From Afifella sp. IM 167 (lineage in GTDB: Bacteria; Pseudomonadota; Alphaproteobacteria; Rhizobiales; Afifellaceae), in assembly GCF_020144925.1 (NCBI RefSeq), contig NZ_NSLC01000006.1, positions 124,001 through 188,000 on the forward strand: a stretch of DNA of 64,000 nucleotides, read 5' to 3'. The notes below the pieces were generated by a model. That model was not told where the DNA came from, made no database searches, and saw only the letters and a program-made list of their open reading frames with translations. The position numbers and the translations under genes were made by a program. Shown in pieces: positions 43,113 to 50,871 of the stretch; position 1 is the first letter of the stretch, and every line of letters begins with the position of its first letter.

Positions 43113-43514
43113 TCACGGCGACAGCGCCTCGATGATCCGGCACTCGGCGATCGTGCCGCATCCGCACTGATCGATGATGCTCCCGAGTTCGCGGCGCAAA
43201 GCCTGCAGGTCGGCGATCTTGCGATCCACCTCAGTCAGATGCGCGCACGCGATCGCGTCCACAGCCTCGCATGATCGGTCGCGTTGATCGGAAAGGCTGA
43301 GAAGGTCGCGCACCTGCTCAATGGAGAAGCCAAGGTCCCGCGCCCGGCGGATGAAGCTGAGGCGGCCGAGATGCGCCGCCGAATAGCTGCGATAATTACC
43401 GGCCGTGCGCTCAGGTTCCGGCAGAAGGCCGATCCGCTCGTAATAGCGGATGGTCACCACCTTCGTCTTCGTGGCCTTCGCGAGATCGCCGATGGAGAAG
43501 TTTTCGTGCGCCAT
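43113..43514 (-). CDS. ZntR/CadR-type divalent-metal MerR regulator
   Basis: The 133-residue protein has the MerR HTH (FSIGDLAKATKTKVVTIRYY) and cysteines at about 82, 117, 119 and 125 (DQCGCGTIAEC). Cys82 sits where CueR has Ser, which marks divalent sensors (Zn, Cd or Pb). It is divergent from a P1B-2 ATPase with a perfect-looking MerR-type operator between them, so it is the activator of that pump. The exact metal is not decided by sequence. Confidence 0.9.
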   Translation of the reverse strand: MAHENFSIGDLAKATKTKVVTIRYYERIGLLPEPERTAGNYRSYSAAHLGRLSFIRRARDLGFSIEQVRDLLSLSDQRDRSCEAVDAIACAHLTEVDRKIADLQALRRELGSIIDQCGCGTIAECRIIEALSP

Positions 43515-43518
43515 GGCC

Positions 43519-43550
43519 TTGACCCTATAGTTGCTACAGGGTGCATATAA
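43519..43550 (+). promoter_or_regulatory. MerR-type operator/promoter for the P1B-2 ATPase
   Basis: -35 TTGACC at 43519, then the palindrome ACCCTATAG-TTG-CTACAGGGT (one mismatch, 43522-43542) in a 19-20-bp spacer, then CATATA/ATATAA as -10. The stretched spacer is the signature of MerR-family activation by DNA unwinding. Confidence 0.82.
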
Positions 43551-43580
43551 GCTGTCGCATCGAACGAGTCGAGGTGACAC

Positions 43581-45752
43581 ATGACGACCGAGCCCAACAC
43601 AGCGCTCAAACTCCGCGTCGAAGGCATGGATTGCGGAGCCTGCGCGATCAAGATCGAGAACGGGCTGAAGCGCCTGCCGGGCGTCACCGAGATCAACGTC
43701 AACTATGGGCTGGAGACGCTGTCCCTCGTCCTCGATGAGGACCGCACCTCCCGCGGCTCCGTAGAGGATCGCATCCGTTCGCTCGGCTACACACCGCGTT
43801 CGATGCCAGGTGAGGAGGCTAATGCGGGAAAGACCTCCACGGCGGAGCGTGGCGTTTCCGACCGGGCCTGGTGGCAGACACGCAAGGGGCAACTCGTGAT
43901 CGGCACCGGCGTTCTTCTGGGTCTTGCATTTGTCATCGCGACAGTTGCACCCGCGATCGCCGAATGGGCCTATCTGGCGGCGGCGCTGCTCGGAGTGCTG
44001 CCGATCCTCCGGCGTGCCGTCGCCGGTGCACGGCATGGTACGCCGTTCAGCATTGAAACCCTGATGTCGGTCGCGGCAATCGGCGCGGTTGCGATCGGCG
44101 AGAGCGCGGAAGCGGCGATCGTCGTCTTTCTGTTCGCGGTCGGAGAAATTCTGGAGAACGTTGCCGCGGGCCGGGCGCGCGCCGGCATCGAGGCGCTGAT
44201 GAACCTCGTCCCGCGCATCGCGCGCCGCGAACGCGACGGTGCGGTGACTGAGGTGCCCGCCGATGAACTCGCCATCGATGACATCGTCGTGGTCCGACCC
44301 GGCGACCGGGTGCCTTCAGACGGCGAAGTGGTCGAGGGCAGTTCCGAACTGGACGAGGCGCCGGTCACCGGCGAGTCCGTGCCGGTGCTGAAGGAGGCGG
44401 GCAACACCGTCTATGCCGGCAGCATCAACGCCAATGGCGTGCTTCGGGTGCGGATCATCCGCACGGCCGCCGACAACACCATCGCCCGCATCATCCATCT
44501 GGTCGAGGAAGCGCAGGGCTCGAAGGCACCGACCGCCCGCTTCATCGACCGCTTCAGCGCATACTACACGCCCGCCGCCATGGTGGTATCCGCTCTTATC
44601 ATAGTCGTCCCACCGCTGCTCTTCGGCGCCGAATGGTCGACGTGGATCTATCGCGGGCTGGCGACACTGCTCATCGCCTGCCCGTGCGCGCTGGTTATCT
44701 CCACGCCTGCGGCGATTGCCTCCGGCCTTGCCGCCGGGGCGCGGCACGGGTTGCTGGTCAAGGGTGGCGCGGCGCTGGAAACACTCGGCAAGGTGCGCAC
44801 CGTCGCCTTCGACAAGACTGGCACGCTGACGGTCGGCAAGCCGCGGGTCACCGATATCATCCCGCTCGAAGGCGAAGAAGTGGACTTGCTGGCGAAGGCG
44901 GCCGCGGTCGAAGACGGGTCCAGCCATCCGCTCGGCATGGCAATCGTCGAGACAGCCGAAGGGCGCGGCCTCGAACTGCCGAAGGTCTTCGGCGGGGCCA
45001 TGGCCATTCCCGGCAAGACCGTCACCGCGCGGCTGCGTGAAGGCTTCGTCTCCGTCGGCTCGCCGCGCTATGCGGCCGAGCAAGGTAACCTCTCGCCGGA
45101 ACTCAGTGTCAGGCTTGAAGCGCTGGAGGCCGCGGGCAAGACGGCAGTGGTCGTGCTGTCCGGCAAGCGACCCATAGGGATCATCGCGCTGCGCGACGAG
45201 CCGCGCGAGGATGCCGCGACCGGAGTTGCGCGCCTTAAGGCGCTCGGCATCCGGGCCGTGATGCTGACCGGAGACAACCGGCGCACCGCCGACGCGATCG
45301 CCTCCGGCCTCGGACTGGAGGCCAAGGCCGAACTGCTGCCCGACGCCAAGCTTTCGGAAATCGCCGCGCTCCGTGAGCATGGCGGCATCGCCATGGTCGG
45401 CGACGGCATCAACGACGCGCCGGCGCTTGCCGCGTCATCGGTCGGCATCGCCATGGGCGGCGGCACCGACGTCGCACTTGAAACGGCCGACGCCGCCTTG
45501 CTCAAAAACCGCGTGACCGGCGTGGCGGAACTGGTCGGATTGTCGCGCGCCACGCTCGGCAACATCTGGCAGAACATCGCGCTGGCGCTCGGGCTAAAAG
45601 CGGTCTTTCTGGTGACAACCCTGACCGGCACGACGACGCTGTGGATGGCGATCCTGGCCGACACCGGCGCGACTGTGCTTGTCACAATCAACGCGTTGCG
45701 TCTTCTGCGTTTCCAGGGTGATGACTCGACCGATCCGGGTGACGAGCGTTGA
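43581..45752 (+). CDS. zntA: Zinc/cadmium/lead-exporting P1B-2 ATPase
   Basis: The 723-residue pump has one N-terminal HMA domain with GMDCGACAIKIE, then the P1B-2 membrane hallmark CPCALVISTPAA, phosphorylation motif DKTGTLTVGKP, the HP locus SSHPLG, and MVGDGINDAPAL. CPC followed by ALVIS and a conserved Asp/Lys pattern is typical of Zn2+/Cd2+/Pb2+ exporters. It is divergent from the ZntR/CadR-type regulator. Symbol zntA is used in the family sense; cadA is equally possible. Confidence 0.93.
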   Translation: MTTEPNTALKLRVEGMDCGACAIKIENGLKRLPGVTEINVNYGLETLSLVLDEDRTSRGSVEDRIRSLGYTPRSMPGEEANAGKTSTAERGVSDRAWWQTRKGQLVIGTGVLLGLAFVIATVAPAIAEWAYLAAALLGVLPILRRAVAGARHGTPFSIETLMSVAAIGAVAIGESAEAAIVVFLFAVGEILENVAAGRARAGIEALMNLVPRIARRERDGAVTEVPADELAIDDIVVVRPGDRVPSDGEVVEGSSELDEAPVTGESVPVLKEAGNTVYAGSINANGVLRVRIIRTAADNTIARIIHLVEEAQGSKAPTARFIDRFSAYYTPAAMVVSALIIVVPPLLFGAEWSTWIYRGLATLLIACPCALVISTPAAIASGLAAGARHGLLVKGGAALETLGKVRTVAFDKTGTLTVGKPRVTDIIPLEGEEVDLLAKAAAVEDGSSHPLGMAIVETAEGRGLELPKVFGGAMAIPGKTVTARLREGFVSVGSPRYAAEQGNLSPELSVRLEALEAAGKTAVVVLSGKRPIGIIALRDEPREDAATGVARLKALGIRAVMLTGDNRRTADAIASGLGLEAKAELLPDAKLSEIAALREHGGIAMVGDGINDAPALAASSVGIAMGGGTDVALETADAALLKNRVTGVAELVGLSRATLGNIWQNIALALGLKAVFLVTTLTGTTTLWMAILADTGATVLVTINALRLLRFQGDDSTDPGDER

Positions 45753-45990
45753 GAAGGTCTTCGTGGATTGTGAAGTGCGCGGTGCCTGATCGTACCTTTC
45801 CATCACCTTGTAGGGGACAAGGGCAAATGCCGGGGCGGGCTGGCACAAGTCGAATTGGCGACTTCCGCGGGACTTAGACTTTCGGAACTGCGGCTGTCTT
45901 TCCGAATTCGCCTTCTCGCCTCTTCATACCATTCTGGTCCTGTCGTCGATCGGCCGAGTGCTGCCCGAGGAACGTTGAAGAAATGGTGAC

Positions 45991-46021
45991 TTGACCTTCC
46001 CATCGCTGGATAGCGCAGGCT
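45991..46021 (+). promoter_or_regulatory. Degenerate CueR-type promoter
   Basis: TTGACC at 45991, then CTTCCCATCGCTGGA overlapping the spacer, then CAGGCT at 19-bp spacing. The left arm equals that of the copA site; the right arm and -10 are weaker. It lies 27 bp before the small gene at 46048. Confidence 0.45.
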
Positions 46022-46047
46022 TGAATGAAAGCAAGGAGCCCACCGCG

Positions 46048-46254
46048 ATGCCCTCAGATTCCGATCAGTTGGAGCGTGATATTCTGCAAGTGTTCAGGTG
46101 TGCCTGTCAGCAAGACCGGCCAGACATCGCGGAATTCCTGCCGGCGGCGTTGGAGAATCTAGACGATGAATGGGGGAGCTCTGTCGCGAGCGATCGTCCG
46201 CTTATCGATGCCTACCGCGAACTGGTCGGGACCCGTGATTCTGGGAAGGCTTGA
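46048..46254 (+). CDS. Small acidic protein of unknown function
   Basis: The 68-residue protein (QLERDILQVFRCACQQDRPD, AEFLPAALENLDDEWGS) has no signal peptide or membrane segment and no family that I know. AAGGAG lies 11 bp before the ATG. The 295 bp between the ATPase stop and this start hold no other gene, only the CueR-like promoter. Copper control is possible by that site. Confidence 0.6.
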   Translation: MPSDSDQLERDILQVFRCACQQDRPDIAEFLPAALENLDDEWGSSVASDRPLIDAYRELVGTRDSGKA

Positions 46255-46299
46255 ATTCGGCGGGCAGGCGGCGCTGGCTATCGATTTGGGTTCCAAGCG

Positions 46300-46623
46300 T
46301 CAAATGGATCGCGGGCCCCACAGAATGATTGCGGCGCCCAGAAGACATACCGCAGCACCTGTGACGTCCCAGCGGTCCGGTCGTTGGGACTCGATTACCC
46401 AGAGCCAGACAAGCGATGCGGCAATGTAGACGCCGCCATAGGCTGCATAGGCACGACCGGCGAAGTCGCTGTCGATGCGCGTCAAAAGCCAGGCGAAGAC
46501 GGCAAGACTTGCCATGCCCGGAATGAGCCAGAGCGGCGAACGATCCAGGCGCAGCCAGGCCCAGAAAGTGAAACAGCCGGCGATTTCCGCAATTGCCGCG
46601 CCGATATAAACCGCCAACGTCAT
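46300..46623 (-). CDS. YnfA/UPF0060 family small membrane protein
   Basis: The 107-residue protein with four helices fits the UPF0060 pattern ([40 protein letters not shown]). Length is typical. YnfA homologues have been linked to small-multidrug-resistance-like efflux. It follows merR on the minus strand with overlapping stop and start, so it is coupled to it. GTG 46629 is an alternative start. Confidence 0.9.
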   Translation of the reverse strand: MTLAVYIGAAIAEIAGCFTFWAWLRLDRSPLWLIPGMASLAVFAWLLTRIDSDFAGRAYAAYGGVYIAASLVWLWVIESQRPDRWDVTGAAVCLLGAAIILWGPRSI

Positions 46624-46625
46624 CG

Positions 46626-47039
46626 TCACGATGCCAACGCCTCCAGAACAGGACATTCCGGCACGTCCTCGCCGGAACACTGCGCGGCGGTCGCAGCCAG
46701 CACCTGCTCGATCCGTTTCAGGTCGGCGATCTTGGCCCGGATATCGGCGAGGTGTCGCTCTGTCCGCTCCTTCACTTCGGCGCAGGTCTGCGTACCGCCA
46801 TCGACGAGGTCGAGCAGGCCGCGAATCTCGTCGATGGAAAAGCCGAGCTCGCGGGCGCGCAGGATGAATCGCAGCCGCGCGACGTGGGCTTCGTCGTAGA
46901 CGCGGTAACCCGACGCCGTGCGCGGCGGATCGGGTATCATGCCCGTCTTCTCGTAGTAGCGGATGGTTTCGAGATTGCAGCCCGTGCGCCTTGCCAGTTC
47001 GGCGCGCTGCAATCGCTTCCCGGAAACGTGATCGGGCAT
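46626..47039 (-). CDS. merR: MerR mercury-responsive regulator
   Basis: The 137-residue protein has the MerR HTH and three cysteines at 86, 121 and 129 ([15 protein letters not shown]), close to the spacing of the Hg(II) ligands of MerR (82, 117, 126). It is divergent from merT-merP with a MerR-type operator. This supports mercury as the inducer. Confidence 0.9.
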   Translation of the reverse strand: MPDHVSGKRLQRAELARRTGCNLETIRYYEKTGMIPDPPRTASGYRVYDEAHVARLRFILRARELGFSIDEIRGLLDLVDGGTQTCAEVKERTERHLADIRAKIADLKRIEQVLAATAAQCSGEDVPECPVLEALAS

Positions 47040-47054
47040 TGTTGGGATTCTTCC

Positions 47055-47085
47055 TTGAGTCTGTAGTTGCTACAGACCTTAGCCT
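47055..47085 (+). promoter_or_regulatory. MerR operator/promoter of the merTP operon
   Basis: -35 TTGAGT at 47055, palindrome GTCTGTAG-TTG-CTACAGAC (47059-47077), then TAGCCT after a 19-bp spacer. Spacing and symmetry match mer promoters. The core TGTAGTTGCTACA also resembles the zntA site, so cross-talk is conceivable. Confidence 0.82.
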
Positions 47086-47115
47086 GCCTTGGCATGAAAT
47101 TCGAGGGCGAACCGC

Positions 47116-47514
47116 ATGAGCGAGTCCAAAATCGAAACCGCGACACTGGATGCGCCGACGCACGTGGCGGATCGAAAGAAGGAATGGTTTGCCGCCGGCG
47201 GTGTCGTCGGCGCCATCCTGGCGTCAACCTGCTGTATCGCGCCGCTCGTACTATTGTTGCTCGGCGTCTCGGGTGCCTGGATCGGCAATCTGACCGCGCT
47301 CGAGCCCTACAAGCCGATCTTTGCCGGCGTGGCGCTTGTCTTCATCGGGCTCGGGTTCCGGCAGGTCTATTTCAAGGCCCAGCCGGTCTGCGAGGACGAA
47401 TCCTTCTGCGCCCGTCCCGAATCCGCCCTCATCACCAAATCGGCTCTTTGGCTTTCGACGGTTCTGGTCGTCGTCGCGCTGACCATCAACTGGTGGGCGC
47501 CGCTTTTCTATTAG
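47116..47514 (+). CDS. merT: Mercuric transport protein MerT
   Basis: The 132-residue inner-membrane protein has three helices, the Cys pair in [20 protein letters not shown] in the first helix, and a cytoplasmic Cys pair around CEDESFC. It takes Hg(II) from MerP and moves it into the cytoplasm. The ATG at 47116 is 39 bp after the operator palindrome. Confidence 0.93.
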   Translation: MSESKIETATLDAPTHVADRKKEWFAAGGVVGAILASTCCIAPLVLLLLGVSGAWIGNLTALEPYKPIFAGVALVFIGLGFRQVYFKAQPVCEDESFCARPESALITKSALWLSTVLVVVALTINWWAPLFY

Positions 47515-47524
47515 GAGAATAGAC

Positions 47525-47857
47525 ATGATACGACTTCTCATCGCCACGGCGGGATTGCTGGCTATCAGTGTGTCCGGTCTTCCCCTGATCGGTTCGGTTG
47601 CCTCACCGGTTCTCGTGTCGGTCGCGCAGGCGGCGGAGGCCGAACAAACAGCGACCTTCAATGTGCCGGGCATGACCTGTGCGCTCTGCCCCATCACTGT
47701 TAGAAAAGCGATGGAAAGTGTTGAAGGCGTGAAATCGGTGACGGTCGATTTCGATGCCAGGACGGCGACCGTGACATTCGATCCATCCATGACGACCATT
47801 GAAGCCATTGCGACCGCCTCGGCCAATGCCGGATATCCGGCAAAGCATATCTTGTGA
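47525..47857 (+). CDS. merP: Periplasmic mercury-binding protein MerP
   Basis: The 110-residue protein has a signal peptide (to about AQA-AEAE, residue 39) and one HMA domain with the motif VPGMTCALCPITVRKAM, the MerP form of GMTCxxC. It scavenges Hg(II) in the periplasm and passes it to MerT. It follows merT by 10 bp. Confidence 0.92.
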   Translation: MIRLLIATAGLLAISVSGLPLIGSVASPVLVSVAQAAEAEQTATFNVPGMTCALCPITVRKAMESVEGVKSVTVDFDARTATVTFDPSMTTIEAIATASANAGYPAKHIL

Positions 47858-48096
47858 CGGCCGTGACCAGCGCTCTCAAGACAGTCTCGACAATTACCTG
47901 CCCGGTTTGCGGGCACCGTGCGACGGAGACGATGCCGACGGATGCCTGTCAGTATTTCTATGAATGCAATGACTGCGGGACGACGATCAAACCCAGAGCC
48001 GGAGACTGTTGCGTGTTCTGCTCCTATGGTGATGTTCCCTGTCCGCCGGTCCAGAGCTCGGAGAACGGTGTCGATTGCTGCGCCAATCGAGACTGA
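47854..48096 (+). CDS. GDCCxxC-motif putative metal-chelating protein
   Basis: The 80-residue protein has ten cysteines including TCPVCGH, ECNDCGT, GDCCVFCSYGDVPCPP and DCCANRD. Such GDCCVxC proteins are found in mer operons and are thought to chelate heavy metal. The start is GTG 47854, overlapping the merP stop (GTGA). With no merA present, it might be the final mercury ligand. Confidence 0.83.
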   Translation: MTAVTSALKTVSTITCPVCGHRATETMPTDACQYFYECNDCGTTIKPRAGDCCVFCSYGDVPCPPVQSSENGVDCCANRD

Positions 48097-48190
48097 TTGT
48101 CGCGAGGCGTGAGGTACTGGCTTGTTGTGTCTTGTTGACAGGCCAACACGGCTTGAACGGCCGAGGCCAGTGACTTACCGTGGCCTTTGA

Positions 48191-48215
48191 CCATATCCCC
48201 CCAGGGAGGATATGG
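48191..48215. promoter_or_regulatory. Putative operator of NreA/CsoR-family repressor
   Basis: CCATATCC-N9-GGATATGG, with a C-run/G-run centre (TCCCCCCAGGGAGGA), lies 8 bp before the start codon at 48223. It resembles the G/C-tract operators of the CsoR/RcnR family and covers the GGGAGG that looks like the Shine-Dalgarno. Confidence 0.6.
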
Positions 48216-48222
48216 TCTGAAC

Positions 48223-48498
48223 ATGTCAGCAGCTGTCCATTCCACGCATCCGTCCATCGTCAAGCGCCTCAAACGCGCCGCAGGTCACCTGCAAAGTGTG
48301 ATCGGCATGATCGAGGACGGTCGACCATGCCTCGATCTCGCGCAGCAACTTCACGCCGTCGAAAAGGCGATCTCCGAGGCAAAGAAGACGTTGATCCACG
48401 ATCACCTCGATCATTGCCTGGGCGATGCTGCCGAGAGCTTGCCGGAGGAACAGAAACAATCGATCGTCGAGTTCAAGGCGATCACGAAGTATCTGTGA
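48223..48498 (+). CDS. nreA: CsoR/RcnR-family metal-sensing repressor, NreA-like
   Basis: The 91-residue all-helical protein matches the DUF156 family (HPSIVKRLKRAAGHLQSVIG, CLDLAQQLHAVEKAISEAKK, LIHDHLDHCL). Metal ligands Cys36, His61 and Cys65 are present. The AQQL..VEKA..AKK..LIHDH pattern is the NreA-like group, which accompanies nickel exporters. It represses itself and the downstream MFS gene until metal binds. The start is ATG 48223. Confidence 0.85.
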   Translation: MSAAVHSTHPSIVKRLKRAAGHLQSVIGMIEDGRPCLDLAQQLHAVEKAISEAKKTLIHDHLDHCLGDAAESLPEEQKQSIVEFKAITKYL

Positions 48499-48504
48499 CG
48501 CGCG

Positions 48505-49824
48505 ATGCTCGAGATTCTTTCGAACCGCACCTATCGGCATCTCTTCAGCGCACAGGTGATCGCCCTGATCGGTACGGGACTGGCAACCGTTGCCCTGGGG
48601 CTGCTGGCCTTCGATCTTGCCGGTGCTGATGCCGGCACGGTGCTTGGCACCGCGCTCGCTATCAAGATGATCGCCTATGTCGGTGTGGCGCCGGTTGCCG
48701 CCGCCTTCGCCGAACGCCTGCCCCGGCGCGCCATGCTGGTCAGCCTTGATATGGCGCGCGCGGCCATCGCAGTCTTGCTGCCATTCGTCACTGAGGTCTG
48801 GCAGATCTATGTACTGATCTTCCTGTTGCAATCGGCCTCGGCGGGATTCACGCCGACCTTCCAGGCGACGATCCCCGAGGTTCTGCCGGACGAGAAAGAC
48901 TATACGCGGGCCCTGTCACTGTCGCGGCTGGCCTATGATCTCGAAAGCCTGGTCAGTCCGATGCTGGCCGCGCTTCTGCTTACCCTTGTCAGCTTTCATA
49001 CGCTGTTCGCGGGTACCGTCATCGGCTTCCTTGCATCGGCCGCGCTCGTTGTCTCGGTCCTGCTGCCCAGCCCGAAGCCGATCACGCCGCGCCCGATCTA
49101 CGAACGGACTACGCGTGGAATGCGTATCTATCTGGCGACGCCCCGGCTGCGCGGGTTGCTGGCGGTTAACATGGCCGTTGCCGCTGCGGGTGCGATGGTA
49201 ATCGTCAATACGGTTGTCATCGTGCAGGGCGCGTTTGGACTGTCTCAGCAATCCACTGCCTTGGCGCTGGGGGCGTTCGGCGGTGGGTCGATGCTGGCGG
49301 CGCTCACTTTGCCCCGCCTTCTCGAAACGGTCTCCGACCGCGAGGCAATGCTGACCGGTGTTGCGCTCATGATCGCCGGGCTTGTCGCGGGAACCGTCAT
49401 GCCTGGCTTTATGATGCTTTTGCCACTGTGGTTCGTGATTGGGATCGGATATTCCACCGCTCAGACGCCATCCGGCCGATTGCTGCGGCGCTCTTCGCAT
49501 CCCGAAGACCGGCCCGCCCTGTTCGCGGCGCAGTTTGCGCTGTCGCACGGCTGCTGGCTCGTCACATATCCGCTGGCGGGTTGGCTTGGTGCCACGCTCG
49601 GATTGAATCCGACATTCGTGGTTCTTGCGGTCATGGGCGCTGTAGCTTTGGCCGCTGCGTTCCTTATCTGGCCGGCAACCGACCAGGAAACTGTCCCACA
49701 TAAGCATCCCGAGTTGCCGGATAGCGACCCGCACTGGAAAGAGGGCACACCCGGCGGCGGGCACCGCCATGCCCACGCCTTCATCATCGACGATTTGCAT
49801 CCGCAATGGCCGCGTGAGCCGTAA
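48505..49824 (+). CDS. nreB: MFS nickel/cobalt efflux protein, NreB-like
   Basis: The 439-residue MFS protein has about 12 helices and a His-rich C-terminal tail (GGGHRHAHAFIIDDLHP), the feature of NreB nickel exporters. LSNRTYRHLFSAQVIALIG at the N terminus is typical of this subgroup. It follows the NreA-like repressor by 6 bp. Nickel is the best guess from both genes, and cobalt is possible. Confidence 0.83.
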   Translation: MLEILSNRTYRHLFSAQVIALIGTGLATVALGLLAFDLAGADAGTVLGTALAIKMIAYVGVAPVAAAFAERLPRRAMLVSLDMARAAIAVLLPFVTEVWQIYVLIFLLQSASAGFTPTFQATIPEVLPDEKDYTRALSLSRLAYDLESLVSPMLAALLLTLVSFHTLFAGTVIGFLASAALVVSVLLPSPKPITPRPIYERTTRGMRIYLATPRLRGLLAVNMAVAAAGAMVIVNTVVIVQGAFGLSQQSTALALGAFGGGSMLAALTLPRLLETVSDREAMLTGVALMIAGLVAGTVMPGFMMLLPLWFVIGIGYSTAQTPSGRLLRRSSHPEDRPALFAAQFALSHGCWLVTYPLAGWLGATLGLNPTFVVLAVMGAVALAAAFLIWPATDQETVPHKHPELPDSDPHWKEGTPGGGHRHAHAFIIDDLHPQWPREP

Positions 49825-49980
49825 GCAACAATCGTGGATCGTCCACGCTGCAATGGCTCTTTGAAATCAAACGGGACATCGATCTTGCGTTTGCTGGTCA
49901 ACCAAGAGGCACTCAGGGTAGGCCCGGACCCTATAAGTACCCCCGAAAAGCGGTGCGAGGTTCCGTTTCAGACATCAGGC

Positions 49981-50253
49981 TCAGTTCCACCCTGTCAATT
50001 GAGACAATTCTTTCATGGCCACCTTGCGTCGCTTGTCGAGATAGTCCGCCAGGTCCTGCAAATGGACGCCTTTGGCGCATTTCTGGCTGTGTTCCATTCG
50101 GATGAGTGGCAGGGCGATATCACCAGAACCGAGTTTGCGAAGAAATTTCGGGAGCGTCAGATGCGAAAAGAAATCGCGACGCACTTCATCGACCGGAATG
50201 ATGGCTTTGCCATTGTATTGAGCCATGAGCAGGAATGTGGTGTTGGGCGACAT
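49981..50253 (-). CDS. PrtN-like pyocin-activator/excisionase-type regulator, copy 1
   Basis: The 90-residue protein FLLMAQYNGKAIIPVDEV..FFSHLTLPKFLRKL matches the PrtN family, small DNA-binding proteins known as activators of pyocin genes and common near dusA-integrated elements. It lies 132 bp from the right att site of island A and is transcribed away from it. It may control excision. Copy 2 is at 50608. Confidence 0.85.
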   Translation of the reverse strand: MSPNTTFLLMAQYNGKAIIPVDEVRRDFFSHLTLPKFLRKLGSGDIALPLIRMEHSQKCAKGVHLQDLADYLDKRRKVAMKELSQLTGWN

Positions 50254-50385
50254 CAGGCGCTACTCTCTGAAAATCTGAGTGAAATGAATCACATAACACG
50301 TTTGTAGGGAATGTCAGTCCATCCCATCTCAAGATAGTTTAGAAAATGTATGTAAATGATTGAAAAATATAGGAAATTTGCTCTT

Positions 50386-50408
50386 GCGCCCATGATGGAT
50401 TGGACGGA
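50386..50408 (+). repeat. att site, middle copy (dusA core repeat)
   Basis: Identical over 23 bp to 29986-30008. It separates island A from island B and would be a substrate for a dusA-specific integrase. Confidence 0.88.
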
Positions 50409-50460
50409 CGTTGCGAAAAGAAAAGTAAAATCAATAACTAAAGGGCTTTGCTTCCGCCAC

Positions 50461-50478
50461 GTTGTACCATTGTTGTAC
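50461..50478 (+). repeat. Putative integrase arm repeats, left end of island B
   Basis: GTTGTAC at 50461 and 50472, matching those of island A in sequence and in distance from the core (each pair 75 and 86 bp from the core start). Confidence 0.5.
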
Positions 50479-50607
50479 TCATCCACTACGCTTGACCAAC
50501 ATTGGTCGAATTACGGGGCAGGGGGCACGAATGGCATATTGGAGGGCGGCGTACCGGAGGTTTTCTAGGGATTTCCGAACACCAAGCGCAAAGTAGGTAC
50601 TGGAGCG

Positions 50608-50871
50608 CTAACTGTGGCGGAAGGCGCGTGCTTCGGACAGTGCGATTTCGCGTCGCTTGTCGAGGTATGAAGCCAGGTCCTGGAGATGAACGCCTTTCGC
50701 GCTTTTCTGGCTTCTTTCTGCGCGGGTTAGCGGAAGCTCGATTTCTCCGGAGCTCACTTTGCGCAGAAACTTGGCGAGCGTTAGGTGAGAAAAGTAGTCC
50801 TTGCACACAGTTTCCGCAGGGACGATCACTCGTCCATCATATTGTGCCATGAGCAAGAAAAGTGTGTTCAA
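50608..50871 (-). CDS. PrtN-like regulator, copy 2
   Basis: The 87-residue protein is clearly homologous to the product at 49981 (shared FLLMAQY.G, FSHLTL.KFLRK, AKGVHLQDLA.YLDKRR). A TTG start at 50871 gives an N terminus that matches the first copy (NTLFLLMAQYDG); a shorter ATG start at 50850 is possible. It lies just inside island B. Two copies from related elements fit the tandem insertion. Confidence 0.8.
   Translation of the reverse strand: MNTLFLLMAQYDGRVIVPAETVCKDYFSHLTLAKFLRKVSSGEIELPLTRAERSQKSAKGVHLQDLASYLDKRREIALSEARAFRHS

Larger units (their letters stand above)
29986..50408. mobile_element. Genomic island A integrated in dusA (heavy-metal resistance)
   Basis: The segment is bounded by 23-bp direct repeats inside dusA, one copy at the truncated host gene and one in an element-supplied dusA start. 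It holds about 25 genes for sulfur handling and copper, zinc/cadmium, mercury and nickel resistance, and a PrtN-like gene at its right end. No integrase, relaxase or transfer gene is visible inside, so on its own it would be non-autonomous. Its base composition is somewhat more varied than the flanking cbb region. Confidence 0.82.
50356..50568 (+). pseudogene. dusA: Element-supplied dusA 5' end, truncated by the second insertion
   Basis: ATG 50356 opens IEKYRKFALAPMMDWTD, a replacement N terminus for DusA supplied by the right end of island A. Instead of continuing into the DusA barrel, the frame passes the att core at 50386-50408 and enters unrelated DNA with no dusA similarity until a stop at 50566-50568. 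The same truncation pattern occurs at 29917. The intact dusA body should lie beyond island B. Confidence 0.8.

Noticed and set aside
49830-49850. Small palindrome GTGGATCGTCCAC after nreB considered as a terminator
   Set aside because: The stem is only 5 bp and there is no T-run.
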